From Nitrospira sp. (GTDB lineage: Bacteria; Nitrospirota; Nitrospiria; Nitrospirales; Nitrospiraceae), in assembly GCA_015903945.1 (NCBI GenBank), contig JABMDL010000025.1, positions 1 to 40,292 on the forward strand: a DNA stretch of 40,292 nucleotides, given 5' to 3'. Made by a program: the position numbers and the translations under genes. This document shows, in pieces, positions 1-10,337 of this stretch. The notes under the pieces were generated by a model. It was not told the DNA's origin and searched no databases. It was given only the letters and a program-made list of their open reading frames with translations. The first letter of the stretch is position 1. Every line of letters starts with the position of its first letter.

Positions 1-2
1 CC

Positions 3-43
3 TGAAAATCCCCCCCGTGCGATCACGTGAAATTCCCCCCTCC
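3..43. repeat. IS21 left terminal repeats
   Basis: Two repeats of the form TGAAA followed by A/T and a C tract, at 3-17 and 28-43, have their starts 25 bp apart. They mirror the right-end repeats at 2239-2282 with the same spacing. In IS21 elements these are transposase (IstA) binding sites. Confidence 0.8.
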
Positions 44-115
44 GGGTGATGACTGCGTCTATTAAGGCCCGACCTGACGATCGGACCGCGTGCTGATCGT
101 GGTTCCTGGGCCCGT

Positions 116-2220
<2,105 letters not shown>

Positions 2221-2238
2221 GGCCCGCCTCCTTGGTGA

Positions 2239-2282
2239 GGGAGGGGGGAATTTCAGCTGATCACTGAGGGGGGAGTTTCACA
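2239..2282. repeat. IS21 right terminal repeats
   Basis: Complementary copies of the left-end repeats lie at 2239-2254 and 2266-2282, immediately upstream of istA. They have the same 25-bp period as the left end. The IS boundary is near 2279-2284. Confidence 0.8.
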
Positions 2283-2442
2283 CAATCGCTGACAGGAGGA
2301 GCAAGAAGGGGAGAGACAGCGCCGAGTGAGCCGCCGGAACGAGCTACAAAAGCGTGAATCGGATTACTGGAGGTGTTTATCCGCCGCCGTCCATAGGAGA
2401 GGGCTAGCGCCGATGAGACGGCGGTCCATACGAAGTGCGGTA

Positions 2443-2529
2443 TGGCGCGCCCGACAGGACTTGAACCTGTAACCCCCAGATCCGTAGCAGATCCGTAGTC
2501 TGGTGCTCTATCCATTGAGCTACGGGCGC
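2443..2529 (-). tRNA. tRNA-Arg(ACG)-like gene with 11-bp anticodon-arm duplication
   Basis: Read on the minus strand, the acceptor stem GCGCCCG pairs with CGGGCGC and is followed by G and an encoded CCA. The D arm (GCTC/GAGC) and T arm (ACAGG-TTCAAGT-CCTGT) are normal. The anticodon stem CCAGA/TCTGG and loop CTACGGA specify anticodon ACG, which reads CGN arginine codons. The gene is 87 nt instead of 76 because the 11-mer CTACGGATCTG occurs twice in tandem (plus-strand 2477-2487 and 2488-2498). With both copies, either the anticodon loop grows to 18 nt, or a 4-bp anticodon stem is followed by a 17-nt variable region. It may be a pseudogene or an unusual functional tRNA. Confidence 0.85.
2477..2498. 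repeat. 11-bp perfect tandem duplication inside the tRNA
   Basis: The plus-strand unit CAGATCCGTAG occurs twice without a mismatch. Removing one copy restores a canonical 76-nt tRNA-Arg(ACG) with a 5-bp anticodon stem and a 7-nt loop. Confidence 0.95.
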
Positions 2530-2541
2530 AATTTCAAAGAC

Positions 2542-2622
2542 AGTGCTGAGTGCTGAGTATCGAGTTAGAAGGGGTGCGTGGTGACTTCGCGTCACACCTT
2601 CTTCGTCTCAGCACGCAGCACT
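2542..2622. repeat. Intergenic inverted repeat, GCTGAG type
   Basis: The arm at 2542-2557 (AGTGCTGAGTGCTGAG) pairs with 2607-2622 at 15 of 16 positions, and a further copy of the GCTCAGCACTT motif lies just downstream. It belongs to the same family as the repeats near 17077, 19354 and 26642. Confidence 0.7.
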
Positions 2623-2740
2623 TTTGGCTCAGCACTTCCCAGAGGGGGTGGTTATACAGTCGGGAGGGAGAGGGGGTCAAGTGAGGGCTTCGCGAATCGG
2701 TGCCGGGATCGGCCTCAGGTGACGCAATGGCGTCCGCACT

Positions 2741-4057
2741 TCAGTAGAGACTCTTGCTGACTTCGGCGGAAGGCAGGCTTTCGTTGCCGGCTGTGTCCAC
2801 TGCGGTAATGGAAACAAAATAGGTGGTATTTTTTGCCAGATTGTTCAGTTGATAGGCCGTGACGTTTCCCACCGTAATAGGCGGCCCATAGACGCCGCTC
2901 TGCGTCCCAACGTAGACCTTGTACCCGGCCAGATCCGATTCTGTATTCCCTGACCATGTCAGACTTATTGTCCCCGTCGTGGTCGGCGGGTTGACGGTGA
3001 ACGAGACCGGGAGTGTCTTGCTGGTTGCACCGGTGGCGGAGACGGTAATGGTTCCGGTGTAAGTGCCGGCTGTGAGCCCGGTGAGATTGACGGCGGCGGC
3101 CACGGTGCCCGTATTGGTTCCTGACGCGGGGGAGAGGCTCAGCCAAGCGGCATTGTCTCCCGCTGTCCAGGTCAGTGTGCCTGTGCCGGTGTTGGAGATT
3201 GTAAAGGATTGCGCTGATGGATTGGGCCCACCGTACGTTCCCGTGAATGACAGGCTCGGTACATTCAGACTGATAACCGGGCTGGATGTCGGCGCAGAAC
3301 TGAGCGTGAGCGAGACGGGAATGACTTGCGGCGTATTAGCGGCTCCGCTCGCGGAGATCGTGACCGCGGCGGTATAAGTGCCTGCGGCCAGGCCTGTGGG
3401 ATTCACTGTGGCGGAGATGGAATCGGTCTCCGTCGTGGTGGTGCCCGAACCGGTTGAGAGAGTCAGCCAGGCGGCGCTCTCGCTCGTGGTCCACGACAAG
3501 GTGCCCCCGCTGGGATTCGTGAGAGTGATCAGCTGCGCGGTCGGCGCGGTCCCTCCCGCCACACCGGAGAAGCTGAGCGTGCTCGGGCTCAGTGAAATGC
3601 TGGGCACCGAGCCGGTCCCGCCGACCGTGAGAGATACGGGGATCGTGGTTCGGTTGATACGGCCTTTGAGCCCTTGCACCGCAATGACGATGCTGGTCGC
3701 ATAGCTCCCTCCGGAGAGGCCGGCCTGGTTTACGCTCACGGTGATCTGGTCCTGCTCAGATGAGAGGGTTCCGGAAGTAGGCGTCACCGTGACCCAGGAT
3801 GAATTGGCACTGACGGTCCAATTCTTAGACCGATCGCCTCCTTTCCAGAAGGTGATCGATTGCGGTGCCGGGGGTATCCCTCCTGGTGCCGCAGAAAAAC
3901 TGACCGACGTGGGTGCGACTGAGAGGGCCAATACAGGCAACGGAACGGCCAGAGTCAGCAGGCAGACGGCGACGCTGATGGATCTCCAGACTCCAAACGA
4001 CAGTGGTGCTAAGGATACAATTCGTTCCGTCTTTGTCCGGCCACCGGGAGCTTTCAT
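2741..4057 (-). CDS. Secreted BACON-repeat protein with C-terminal fibronectin III domain
   Basis: This is a 438-residue exported protein of unknown substrate. A signal peptide (hydrophobic run SVAVCLLTLAVPLPVLA, about residues 27-45) precedes three Ig-like repeats of about 95 residues that resemble BACON domains. Each repeat has a P-(S/T)-x-(L/V)-SF strand, a W-(T/L)-x-(V/L)-(T/S) strand and a G-(T/S)-Y-x-(A/T/G) ending. A fibronectin type III domain closes the protein (about 355-438; YKVYVGTQSG, YFVSITAVD). BACON domains are linked to carbohydrate or mucin binding in other bacteria, so surface adhesion or glycan binding is plausible. The ATG at 4057 is chosen because AAGGAGG lies five to six bases upstream; the longer in-frame form to 4210 lacks this and would bury the signal peptide. 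Confidence 0.8.
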   Translation of the reverse strand: MKAPGGRTKTERIVSLAPLSFGVWRSISVAVCLLTLAVPLPVLALSVAPTSVSFSAAPGGIPPAPQSITFWKGGDRSKNWTVSANSSWVTVTPTSGTLSSEQDQITVSVNQAGLSGGSYATSIVIAVQGLKGRINRTTIPVSLTVGGTGSVPSISLSPSTLSFSGVAGGTAPTAQLITLTNPSGGTLSWTTSESAAWLTLSTGSGTTTTETDSISATVNPTGLAAGTYTAAVTISASGAANTPQVIPVSLTLSSAPTSSPVISLNVPSLSFTGTYGGPNPSAQSFTISNTGTGTLTWTAGDNAAWLSLSPASGTNTGTVAAAVNLTGLTAGTYTGTITVSATGATSKTLPVSFTVNPPTTTGTISLTWSGNTESDLAGYKVYVGTQSGVYGPPITVGNVTAYQLNNLAKNTTYFVSITAVDTAGNESLPSAEVSKSLY

Positions 4058-4427
4058 GACGCCCTCCTTCTCCGTTGCGGCTAGCAACCACTCCCTCCTC
4101 CAACCAATCGAGGGATGAACGATGCGAAGAAGTGGCGCTGTTCTCCATTGAGCAAAGGCTGTGCCATTGCGAATGGATGTCGGGAGTTGGAAGAAATCTC
4201 TTGCCGACAAAGAGTTTAGGCAGATCGGCTTTGGTGGCTGATTTGCGCGAAGGCATGAAGAAGTTTGTCGGTCTGTAGGGACATCCAGCCTCGTCGATAC
4301 AGGTGACGCCGGGTAGTCTAGACGGCTCAGCCTATCAGTGGCCGATGCTGATCAAGAGGCGTGCAACCGTGAGCAGGTGGTGGAACCTGGTCGGCCCGGG
4401 CGACGCGTACGAACCGGTCGCTGCGGT
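4058..4427. other. Intergenic region without a recognised gene
   Basis: These 370 bases separate the histidine kinase stop from the BACON protein start. I see no convincing gene. A short hairpin (GCCGA/TCGGC, near 4203-4225) could lie in the BACON leader. Bases 4391-4426 match part of the CCA-adding enzyme gene (10830-10865) at 33 of 36 positions, including a 17-base identity. Confidence 0.4.
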
Positions 4428-6662
4428 CTAGGGGCCGTATGTTCCGGTACGTCCTTGGAGGAGAGATTGAATGGTGGGTAAGGGAACCAGCGTGCCTTTC
4501 AACGGAGAGGAATCCGGTGTCGGGGCGGAGTCCAACACCGTTTTTTCAGGAAACGTCAGCATAAAGGTTGTTCCTTGGCCGACGGTGCTGTGAACTTCGA
4601 CGGTGCCTCCATGCTCTTGAATGATTTGGTGGACGATCGAAAGGCCTAGGCCGGTTCCGACATGTTCCGTGCTCTCGTGCTTCGTCGTAAAAAAGGGGTC
4701 GAAGATGTGGGGCAGGTCTTCAGGAGCGATCCCGCAGCCTGAATCCGAGACCTGAATCTGTACCCAGACAGTCCCATCCAGCCGGGTCAGATGACGCGTC
4801 GTCACGGTCAGCCGCCCGCCGCTTCCTCTCATCGCGTCGATGGCGTTGAGCGCGAGATTCATGAGCACCTGTTTGATCTGCTGGCGGTCGACCATGATGG
4901 GGGGAATCTCGTCGGCCAGGTGCTTCTCGAGGGAGACCCCCGAGTTACTCGCTTTGATTTGCAAGAAGTGCAGGGAGGACTCCACAATCTCGTTGATCGA
5001 GTCCAGGGAGAACTTGGGTTTCATATAGCGGGCGTAGTCCAAAATCTCTTCGATGAGACGCTCGATGCGCGCAAGATCATCGGCGACCACCGAACCGAAA
5101 TGGTCCATGAACTCAGAGTCATCCCGTCGCGACGGTGCCAATTGAATAAACGTCTTGATCGATGTCAGAGGGTTTCGCACTTCATGGGCAAACCCTCCCG
5201 CGATGGTTTCCAAGGAGCGGAGGCGGTCCGCGCGGCGAATCAGGAGTTGCGAGCGCTTCCATTCCTCGTACAACATGGCATTGTCGAGTGCGATGGCCGC
5301 GTTATTGGCCAGAGAGCCGAGAAGATCCAGCTCGTCCGCCGAATAGAATCCCAGGTAGGGCTTGTGCCCGAGGTTCACAAATCCGATCAGTCTCGCCTTG
5401 TTGACGAGAGGGAGGCATACCTCGGCCTCCATTTTCGTCAGCGTTTCCATGAGAACGGCGCTGTCTCGCCGTTCCTGCTCCACGAATCCGTGCTGAAACT
5501 CTTCCTTGACGAGCGGCCGGTCCCGCTTCAACAGGAGATCGGTGAGAGGGTCATCGCCTGGAAGCTGGACGGTGTCGGCCCGGCCTGCTTCGATCCCGTG
5601 TGAAGCTTTTGACAGGTAGCGCCCTTGCTCCTTTTCAAAGAGAAAGACCGAAATCTTCTCGATACCCATCACGGTTTGCAGGGTGCGGATAATTTCGGCC
5701 TGCAAACTGGCCAGATCCAGATTCATGACCATAGTGTGGGTGAAGTGCGTCAAGGTGTTGTACGCGTTATGCCGTCCGGGGAACAGGAGTTTGTTAAGCG
5801 CGGATTGAAGACGCGGCTGAACGATGACATAGAGGATCGCGAAGAGGACTGTGATGCCGACCAAGGTTCCGGCCAAGACCGTCGAGGAGAACTCCCGGAG
5901 CCGGTCGGCAAGGAAGAACACGGCGAGCGTGAACGGAATGAGCGGCAGGTAGGGCGCGCTCATGGAGACGAGCTGGGACGAATCCAGGAGTTGATATCGA
6001 AGAATGGCGGTCGTGACGACGACGAGAAGGAAAAAAATGGGGATATAACCGAAGGGATAAACCTCGTAGCCGAAAGCCGGGAGAAAGTCGACAGAGCCGA
6101 GGTAAGCGATGATAAACGCGCTAAAGACGAACTTGATTTGCTGGCGTTTGATCGGTGTCGAGGCCGTGCGATAGGCGCGCAGGTAGTCGGCAAATGCGAC
6201 CGCCATATAGGTGAAGAAAAAGACGAAAAATGGGGCGCTGGCCGACCCATACTGCAAGTAGTATCCCCACCAGTAGCGATGCACGCCGGCCACAAAGTCC
6301 TGATGAAATAACGCAGCTCCAGCCAGGAGCGCCGCGAGTCCATAGCCAAGCCAGATCGAACGGGGACGATGCAGCTGGAGGAATTCTGCGGAGAATGCGT
6401 AGAACGCGATGGAAATAAACATCACGCCGACACTGTCGAGTTTGAACCAGGCGAGTGCCTTGTCTGGTGTGGTGGCGCAGAGCCCGATACTAGTTGCTGT
6501 GAGCCACAACGCGCTGCTGGCGCAGAGTATGAAGAAGTGGCGGTGTGCGGAGGAGTGCCGGTCGGAGCGATAGACGAGACACCCTAGCCCGAGTGTCACG
6601 ATTCCCATGAGCAACATGGGAACGGCATGAATATTCAGCTCGTACGTAGGAGCGGGATTCAT
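4428..6662 (-). CDS. Membrane sensor histidine kinase (7TM-GAF-HisKA-HATPase)
   Basis: This is a 744-residue sensor kinase. The N-terminal 280 residues contain about eight hydrophobic segments and resemble the 7TM region found on some histidine kinases. A GAF domain spans about 305-460. The dimerisation domain carries the phospho-acceptor H493 in FAHEVRNPL, followed by an N box at 602-610, a G1 box (SDSGCGIAP), an F box (FDPFFTTK) and a G2 box (GTGLGLSIV). No receiver is fused, and no response regulator gene is adjacent; the NtrC-type regulator at 17957 is a distant candidate. The start lies 9 bases after the stop of the reductase-like gene, so the two are very probably one operon. The ribosome site is weak, consistent with coupling. 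Confidence 0.88.
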   Translation of the reverse strand: MNPAPTYELNIHAVPMLLMGIVTLGLGCLVYRSDRHSSAHRHFFILCASSALWLTATSIGLCATTPDKALAWFKLDSVGVMFISIAFYAFSAEFLQLHRPRSIWLGYGLAALLAGAALFHQDFVAGVHRYWWGYYLQYGSASAPFFVFFFTYMAVAFADYLRAYRTASTPIKRQQIKFVFSAFIIAYLGSVDFLPAFGYEVYPFGYIPIFFLLVVVTTAILRYQLLDSSQLVSMSAPYLPLIPFTLAVFFLADRLREFSSTVLAGTLVGITVLFAILYVIVQPRLQSALNKLLFPGRHNAYNTLTHFTHTMVMNLDLASLQAEIIRTLQTVMGIEKISVFLFEKEQGRYLSKASHGIEAGRADTVQLPGDDPLTDLLLKRDRPLVKEEFQHGFVEQERRDSAVLMETLTKMEAEVCLPLVNKARLIGFVNLGHKPYLGFYSADELDLLGSLANNAAIALDNAMLYEEWKRSQLLIRRADRLRSLETIAGGFAHEVRNPLTSIKTFIQLAPSRRDDSEFMDHFGSVVADDLARIERLIEEILDYARYMKPKFSLDSINEIVESSLHFLQIKASNSGVSLEKHLADEIPPIMVDRQQIKQVLMNLALNAIDAMRGSGGRLTVTTRHLTRLDGTVWVQIQVSDSGCGIAPEDLPHIFDPFFTTKHESTEHVGTGLGLSIVHQIIQEHGGTVEVHSTVGQGTTFMLTFPEKTVLDSAPTPDSSPLKGTLVPLPTIQSLLQGRTGTYGP

Positions 6663-6671
6663 CGGGTGTTG

Positions 6672-8402
6672 TTACGCCATTCGTGTTTGCGCCACGCGCA
6701 GCAGGTGTTCGTCGGTGACGTACCCTGTGGAATTCCGAAACGGCGCAAGATGAAAACCGAGCGCGCGTCCTGCGGCGATGATCTGAGCGGCATGCGATGG
6801 GTCGGCTTTGCCGAGGGAGTAATGTCCCTGCCATCCGATGGCGGTCAGAATCATGGTCTCGGACAGACATCCCAATGCTTCACCCGGAGCGAGATCGAGG
6901 TCGAAGTGCACATCGACACCGGGGGTTTGGACCACGGCGGACTCGATGACAACGACATCGGCCCGCCGGCGAGGAACCTCCTCCGATACGTTCTTCGGTT
7001 GGGCGGCATCGATGACGATTGCGCCGGGCTTCAAATGCTTCGCAGTCAACAGAATGTGCGGATTATTGGTGGCAGCGATGACGATATCGGCCTCCGGTAC
7101 GCGATCGAGATTCATGGCGCCTTCCACGACCGCCGGCTGGTTTTCCAATTGTGCGATCACCTGCTGCAGCATATCTTGTTTGATGTCGATGATCAGCACC
7201 CTTGCGACCAGCCGGGCAAGCATTTTTGCGCAGGCGGAGCCGACCGAACCGGCTCCGCCGACAATGGCCGCGGTGGCGTGCGGCAGACTAAGATTGGTCA
7301 GGGCCGCCGCATGGAGGACGTTCTGAACGGCGATGGCGGCGGAATGGGGGTTTCCCGTCGTCAATCCAAGATGGACCTTTCCTTCAAGATCCCGCCCGTC
7401 CCGCGTGACGATTGAGGTGAAGGCGCCTAACCCGGCGATTGTGGCTCCCATCTTTTCAGCCAGCTGAACAGTCTCCAGCACCCGTTGCCTGGCCAGTCGT
7501 GGATTACGAAGCATCTGTTCTGTCGTCAACGGAGAAATCAACATGGCGCCGGTAACCGGTTTCCCATTGGTTGATGTAAGGCCTGTGATGTACGAGGCGA
7601 CGAGTGGCCATTGACGGCGAACCCACCATTGCACCAGGCGCGAGGGCAAGAAGAAGGCAAACGGATATTTCCTCTGGACATCACTCAATGTTCGAGGATG
7701 ACTGATGAAGGCGAATGTGATGGGTGTCACGAACAGGCGTGCCAACGGGCCGGGCAAGAATCGAATGATCAAGTCGCGAAAGTTTTGTGCGAGCAGGGCG
7801 GCGCTCTGCCACAGCAAGTTCGACGAAAAACGAATCGGAATTGTTTGGGGAGAAGAGGGGGTCTGAAGACACGCCGCGTTGCGTTCCATGCTCGACTGCG
7901 AAAGGGAAGTCAACCCAACCGGCTGTGAGTTAGTATCGGCCTGCAGGCGGTAGGCAAGACGAAAGGGGTTGTCCGTTATGAACAAGGAAAGAATAGATCG
8001 AGGATTGCTGGTGATGGGTTTGGCCCGGGTTGCCGCAGAGGGGGCTCCGTCCGGTGTGCCAAGGTTTCGCAGGTAGATCTCCAGCTCTTGAAAGGCCGAC
8101 TCAAGGACATGCATTTCCGTGCTGCCCAGACAGGCAAGGCTGATGTCGATGCGAAACTTGGGCCCTGCTTCGTCGAGGTCCTGAGTAACGGCGGTGACCT
8201 GTCCGGTAAGCGGCAGATACGCGACATTGCGGCTGAAATAGAAGAGCACGGAGATCGATGTGCCGACGGGAGTGTGGCAATCGCTCCAGAACGACAATGA
8301 GTGGAGATCCAGGTCCTGGGTCACTCCGCGGGTCAATGTGCCATGGAAATCGACAACCACGGGCAGACTGACGGCAAGTCGGCTTGTGGCTGTACTCGTC
8401 AT
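6672..8402 (-). CDS. PilZ-like domain fused to acyl-ACP-reductase-like enzyme
   Basis: This 576-residue protein has two parts. Residues 1-115 resemble a PilZ domain (TQDLDLHSLSFW strand, then beta-rich sequence), although the arginine motif for c-di-GMP is poor. A linker of about 90 residues follows. Residues 205-565 resemble cyanobacterial long-chain acyl-ACP reductase: GLGAFTSIVT (324-333), LTTGN (347-351), a Rossmann motif VGGAGSVGSA (381-390) and a cysteine at 512 in GCLSET followed by GW, where the acyl-thioester Cys of that family sits. It may therefore reduce acyl-ACP or acyl-CoA to a fatty aldehyde, or be a related dehydrogenase. The ATG at 8402 is preferred over 8414 because GGAGGGG lies just before it. 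It forms an operon with the histidine kinase and diverges from the fadL-like gene. No aldehyde-deformylating oxygenase is nearby. Confidence 0.75.
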   Translation of the reverse strand: MTSTATSRLAVSLPVVVDFHGTLTRGVTQDLDLHSLSFWSDCHTPVGTSISVLFYFSRNVAYLPLTGQVTAVTQDLDEAGPKFRIDISLACLGSTEMHVLESAFQELEIYLRNLGTPDGAPSAATRAKPITSNPRSILSLFITDNPFRLAYRLQADTNSQPVGLTSLSQSSMERNAACLQTPSSPQTIPIRFSSNLLWQSAALLAQNFRDLIIRFLPGPLARLFVTPITFAFISHPRTLSDVQRKYPFAFFLPSRLVQWWVRRQWPLVASYITGLTSTNGKPVTGAMLISPLTTEQMLRNPRLARQRVLETVQLAEKMGATIAGLGAFTSIVTRDGRDLEGKVHLGLTTGNPHSAAIAVQNVLHAAALTNLSLPHATAAIVGGAGSVGSACAKMLARLVARVLIIDIKQDMLQQVIAQLENQPAVVEGAMNLDRVPEADIVIAATNNPHILLTAKHLKPGAIVIDAAQPKNVSEEVPRRRADVVVIESAVVQTPGVDVHFDLDLAPGEALGCLSETMILTAIGWQGHYSLGKADPSHAAQIIAAGRALGFHLAPFRNSTGYVTDEHLLRVAQTRMA

Positions 8403-8778
8403 TGACCCCTCCATGTATAGACGAAATGCCTCAGACTATCGCGATAGCGTGATCGACTTTGGCAGGCCGGTATGACCCGGCATTCAAGCGAACTCACGGC
8501 TCCGCCCGCTGCACTCATGCAGTGCCGTGCAGGGTTTACTATTATCCGCGGCCTTTGGTTTGTCAATGAAACGGATGGATGTATCGAGTGAGCCAGTGGG
8601 GCGTAGATATAGGGCCGGTGGTCCTCAAGCCGATAGGCTCTATCGACGGCAAGTGACCACTTTGCCTATTCTATAGCCAGATCGGCGCTTTGTTGATATC
8701 TATCGAATCAGAGAAACGATGTGGAGAGTATTTGGGTACGGGCTTTCCGAAAGGAAAGGACCGGAGCGGTATCCTACC
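8403..8778. promoter_or_regulatory. Divergent control region with CTATCG palindromes
   Basis: This region separates the reductase-like operon from the fadL-like gene. The hexamer CTATCG or its complement occurs five times: as a perfect 12-bp palindrome CTATCGCGATAG (8436-8447), as CGATAG-GCT-CTATCG (8631-8645) and singly at 8700-8705. About 0.15 occurrences would be expected by chance in this length. The sites fit operators for a shared dimeric regulator, which is not identified here. No clear sigma-70 promoter could be fixed. Confidence 0.5.
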
Positions 8779-10275
8779 ATGAACCGGTTGGAGCAATTCT
8801 GCAAGAATGTGCAACACATGCAGTCGCATGCGATGCTTGCTGGTGCCGGTAAGGCTCGATGGCGGTGTGGAGCCGGCTTCTCCCCATCGAGGGCTTGGCT
8901 GAGCATTGCAGGAGTAGGGAGCCTGTTGCTGATCGTGACCGGCCCCGCCTTCGTGTTCGCCGGCGCGTTCCGAGTTTTTGATCACAGCGCTTCCGGAACA
9001 GCTCAGGGCGGGGCGTTTGTCGCGCAAGCCGACGATCCCTCAGCCCTCTATTTTAATCCCGCCGGGATGACTCAACTGAGCGGTGTTCAAACCAGCGCCG
9101 GGACGTTACTGCTTGGCGGCGGCACAAGATTCACCAGCCCTTCAGGATCGACCACCAGCGGAGATTTCGGGGGCGCCGTGGCATACCCGCTGCCGAGCAA
9201 TTTCTATGTGACGGCAAACCTCAACGGCATCGGGTTGTCCGTACTGAAGAACTTCTCTGCGGGAGTCGGTGTGATTTCGCCGTTCGGAGTGCTCTACGAA
9301 TATCCGAATAACGGGCCCTTCGCCACCGCAGTGACGAAACAAGCGGTGCCTCTGATCGATATCAAGCCGACCCTTGCCTATAGGCTGAACGACCAATTGT
9401 CTGTCGGGCTGGGTGCCGACATTTATACATTCGCAAGTTTTCTGGGTGAAGGACAGGTCGTCACACGATTCAATTCATCGGGAGGGCCGGGCTTGCCACC
9501 GCCCGGAACCCCGATGGAGATCAATGGGAGCGATACGGCGGCCGGATTCAACGTCAGCCTGCTGTATACCCCTTTGAGGAATGGGGAGGGTCGGCCACTG
9601 GTCAATGTCGGTCTGGTGTATCGTACACAGGCGACCCTTCATTTGGATGGCAAATTTCTCGCGAATGGAGTTCCTGTGTCGGATGCGTCCACCACGTTAG
9701 TGCTGCCGCAGATCTTTACAGGGGGCATCGCCGTGTGGCCGATCCGCAATGCCGCTCATGAATGGAAGCTTGAATTGGACATCGATTATACGGGATGGAA
9801 GTCAGTGCGTAATCTCGATGTTCATTTGTCGACCGGCGCCACCATCCCATTTCCGCAGGACTGGCGAAGCGCCTACACGCTCATGGTCGGGACCGAATAT
9901 CGATGGCTTACGCCCGGTGCCTTGCCGCACTGGGAAGTGGCGGTGCGGGGAGGATACTGGCATTCGCAGACGCCGATTCCTGACCGATCCTTTTTACCCA
10001 CGATTCCGGACTCGGATCAACATGCTGTCTCGGTAGGGCTGGGACTGCTCTGTAAGACGAACGGGTGGTTTTTCGGAATAGTTCCTTGCGGGACGACGGG
10101 AGGCCCATCGTTTTTACACAAAGCGATCGGGCTGGATGTGGCGTACCAAGCGATTTTCTACGAGCCGCGGACCGTGACGGGCAACCAAAATCCGGTGGCC
10201 ATCCCCGGCGTCGTCAACGGAACGTATCAGACTGTCTTACACGTCGGCTCAATCAATCTGCGGGTCAACTTCTGA
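8779..10275 (+). CDS. FadL/OmpP1/TodX-family outer-membrane transporter
   Basis: This is a beta-barrel porin of the long-chain fatty acid or hydrocarbon transporter family. After a hydrophobic signal segment (LSIAGVGSLLLIVTGPAFVFA), the mature N terminus reads GAFRVFDHSASGTAQGGAF, then DDPSALYFNPAGM, which matches the conserved FadL hatch region (NPA motif). Alternating amphipathic strands fill the rest, and the protein ends in phenylalanine (NLRVNF), the usual outer-membrane assembly signal. The start is uncertain: 8719, 8779 and 8833 are all in-frame ATGs and none has a good ribosome site. The neighbouring acyl-ACP-reductase-like gene suggests a fatty acyl or hydrocarbon substrate. Confidence 0.85.
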   Translation: MNRLEQFCKNVQHMQSHAMLAGAGKARWRCGAGFSPSRAWLSIAGVGSLLLIVTGPAFVFAGAFRVFDHSASGTAQGGAFVAQADDPSALYFNPAGMTQLSGVQTSAGTLLLGGGTRFTSPSGSTTSGDFGGAVAYPLPSNFYVTANLNGIGLSVLKNFSAGVGVISPFGVLYEYPNNGPFATAVTKQAVPLIDIKPTLAYRLNDQLSVGLGADIYTFASFLGEGQVVTRFNSSGGPGLPPPGTPMEINGSDTAAGFNVSLLYTPLRNGEGRPLVNVGLVYRTQATLHLDGKFLANGVPVSDASTTLVLPQIFTGGIAVWPIRNAAHEWKLELDIDYTGWKSVRNLDVHLSTGATIPFPQDWRSAYTLMVGTEYRWLTPGALPHWEVAVRGGYWHSQTPIPDRSFLPTIPDSDQHAVSVGLGLLCKTNGWFFGIVPCGTTGGPSFLHKAIGLDVAYQAIFYEPRTVTGNQNPVAIPGVVNGTYQTVLHVGSINLRVNF

Positions 10276-10287
10276 TTCCCGTCGGCT

Positions 10288-10303
10288 CTGCGCTGGTGCG
10301 CAG
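10288..10303. terminator. Hairpin between convergent genes
   Basis: CTGCGC-TGGT-GCGCAG forms a perfect 6-bp stem with a 4-nt loop between the fadL-like stop and the sulfur-carrier stop. There is no T tract, so it is a weak bidirectional terminator candidate. Confidence 0.35.
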
Positions 10304-10337
10304 CCGCCGCGGCCCAGCCAGCCAGGCACTCCGCCGT

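Noticed and set aside
4075..4278. Possible c-di-GMP (GEMM) riboswitch upstream of the BACON protein
   Set aside because: A CAAAGCC-like string is present, but the conserved paired regions and tetraloop receptor are not recognisable.
5625..6311. Long plus-strand frames opposite the histidine kinase gene
   Set aside because: Highly charged, no family resemblance, and the opposite strand is a well-supported gene.
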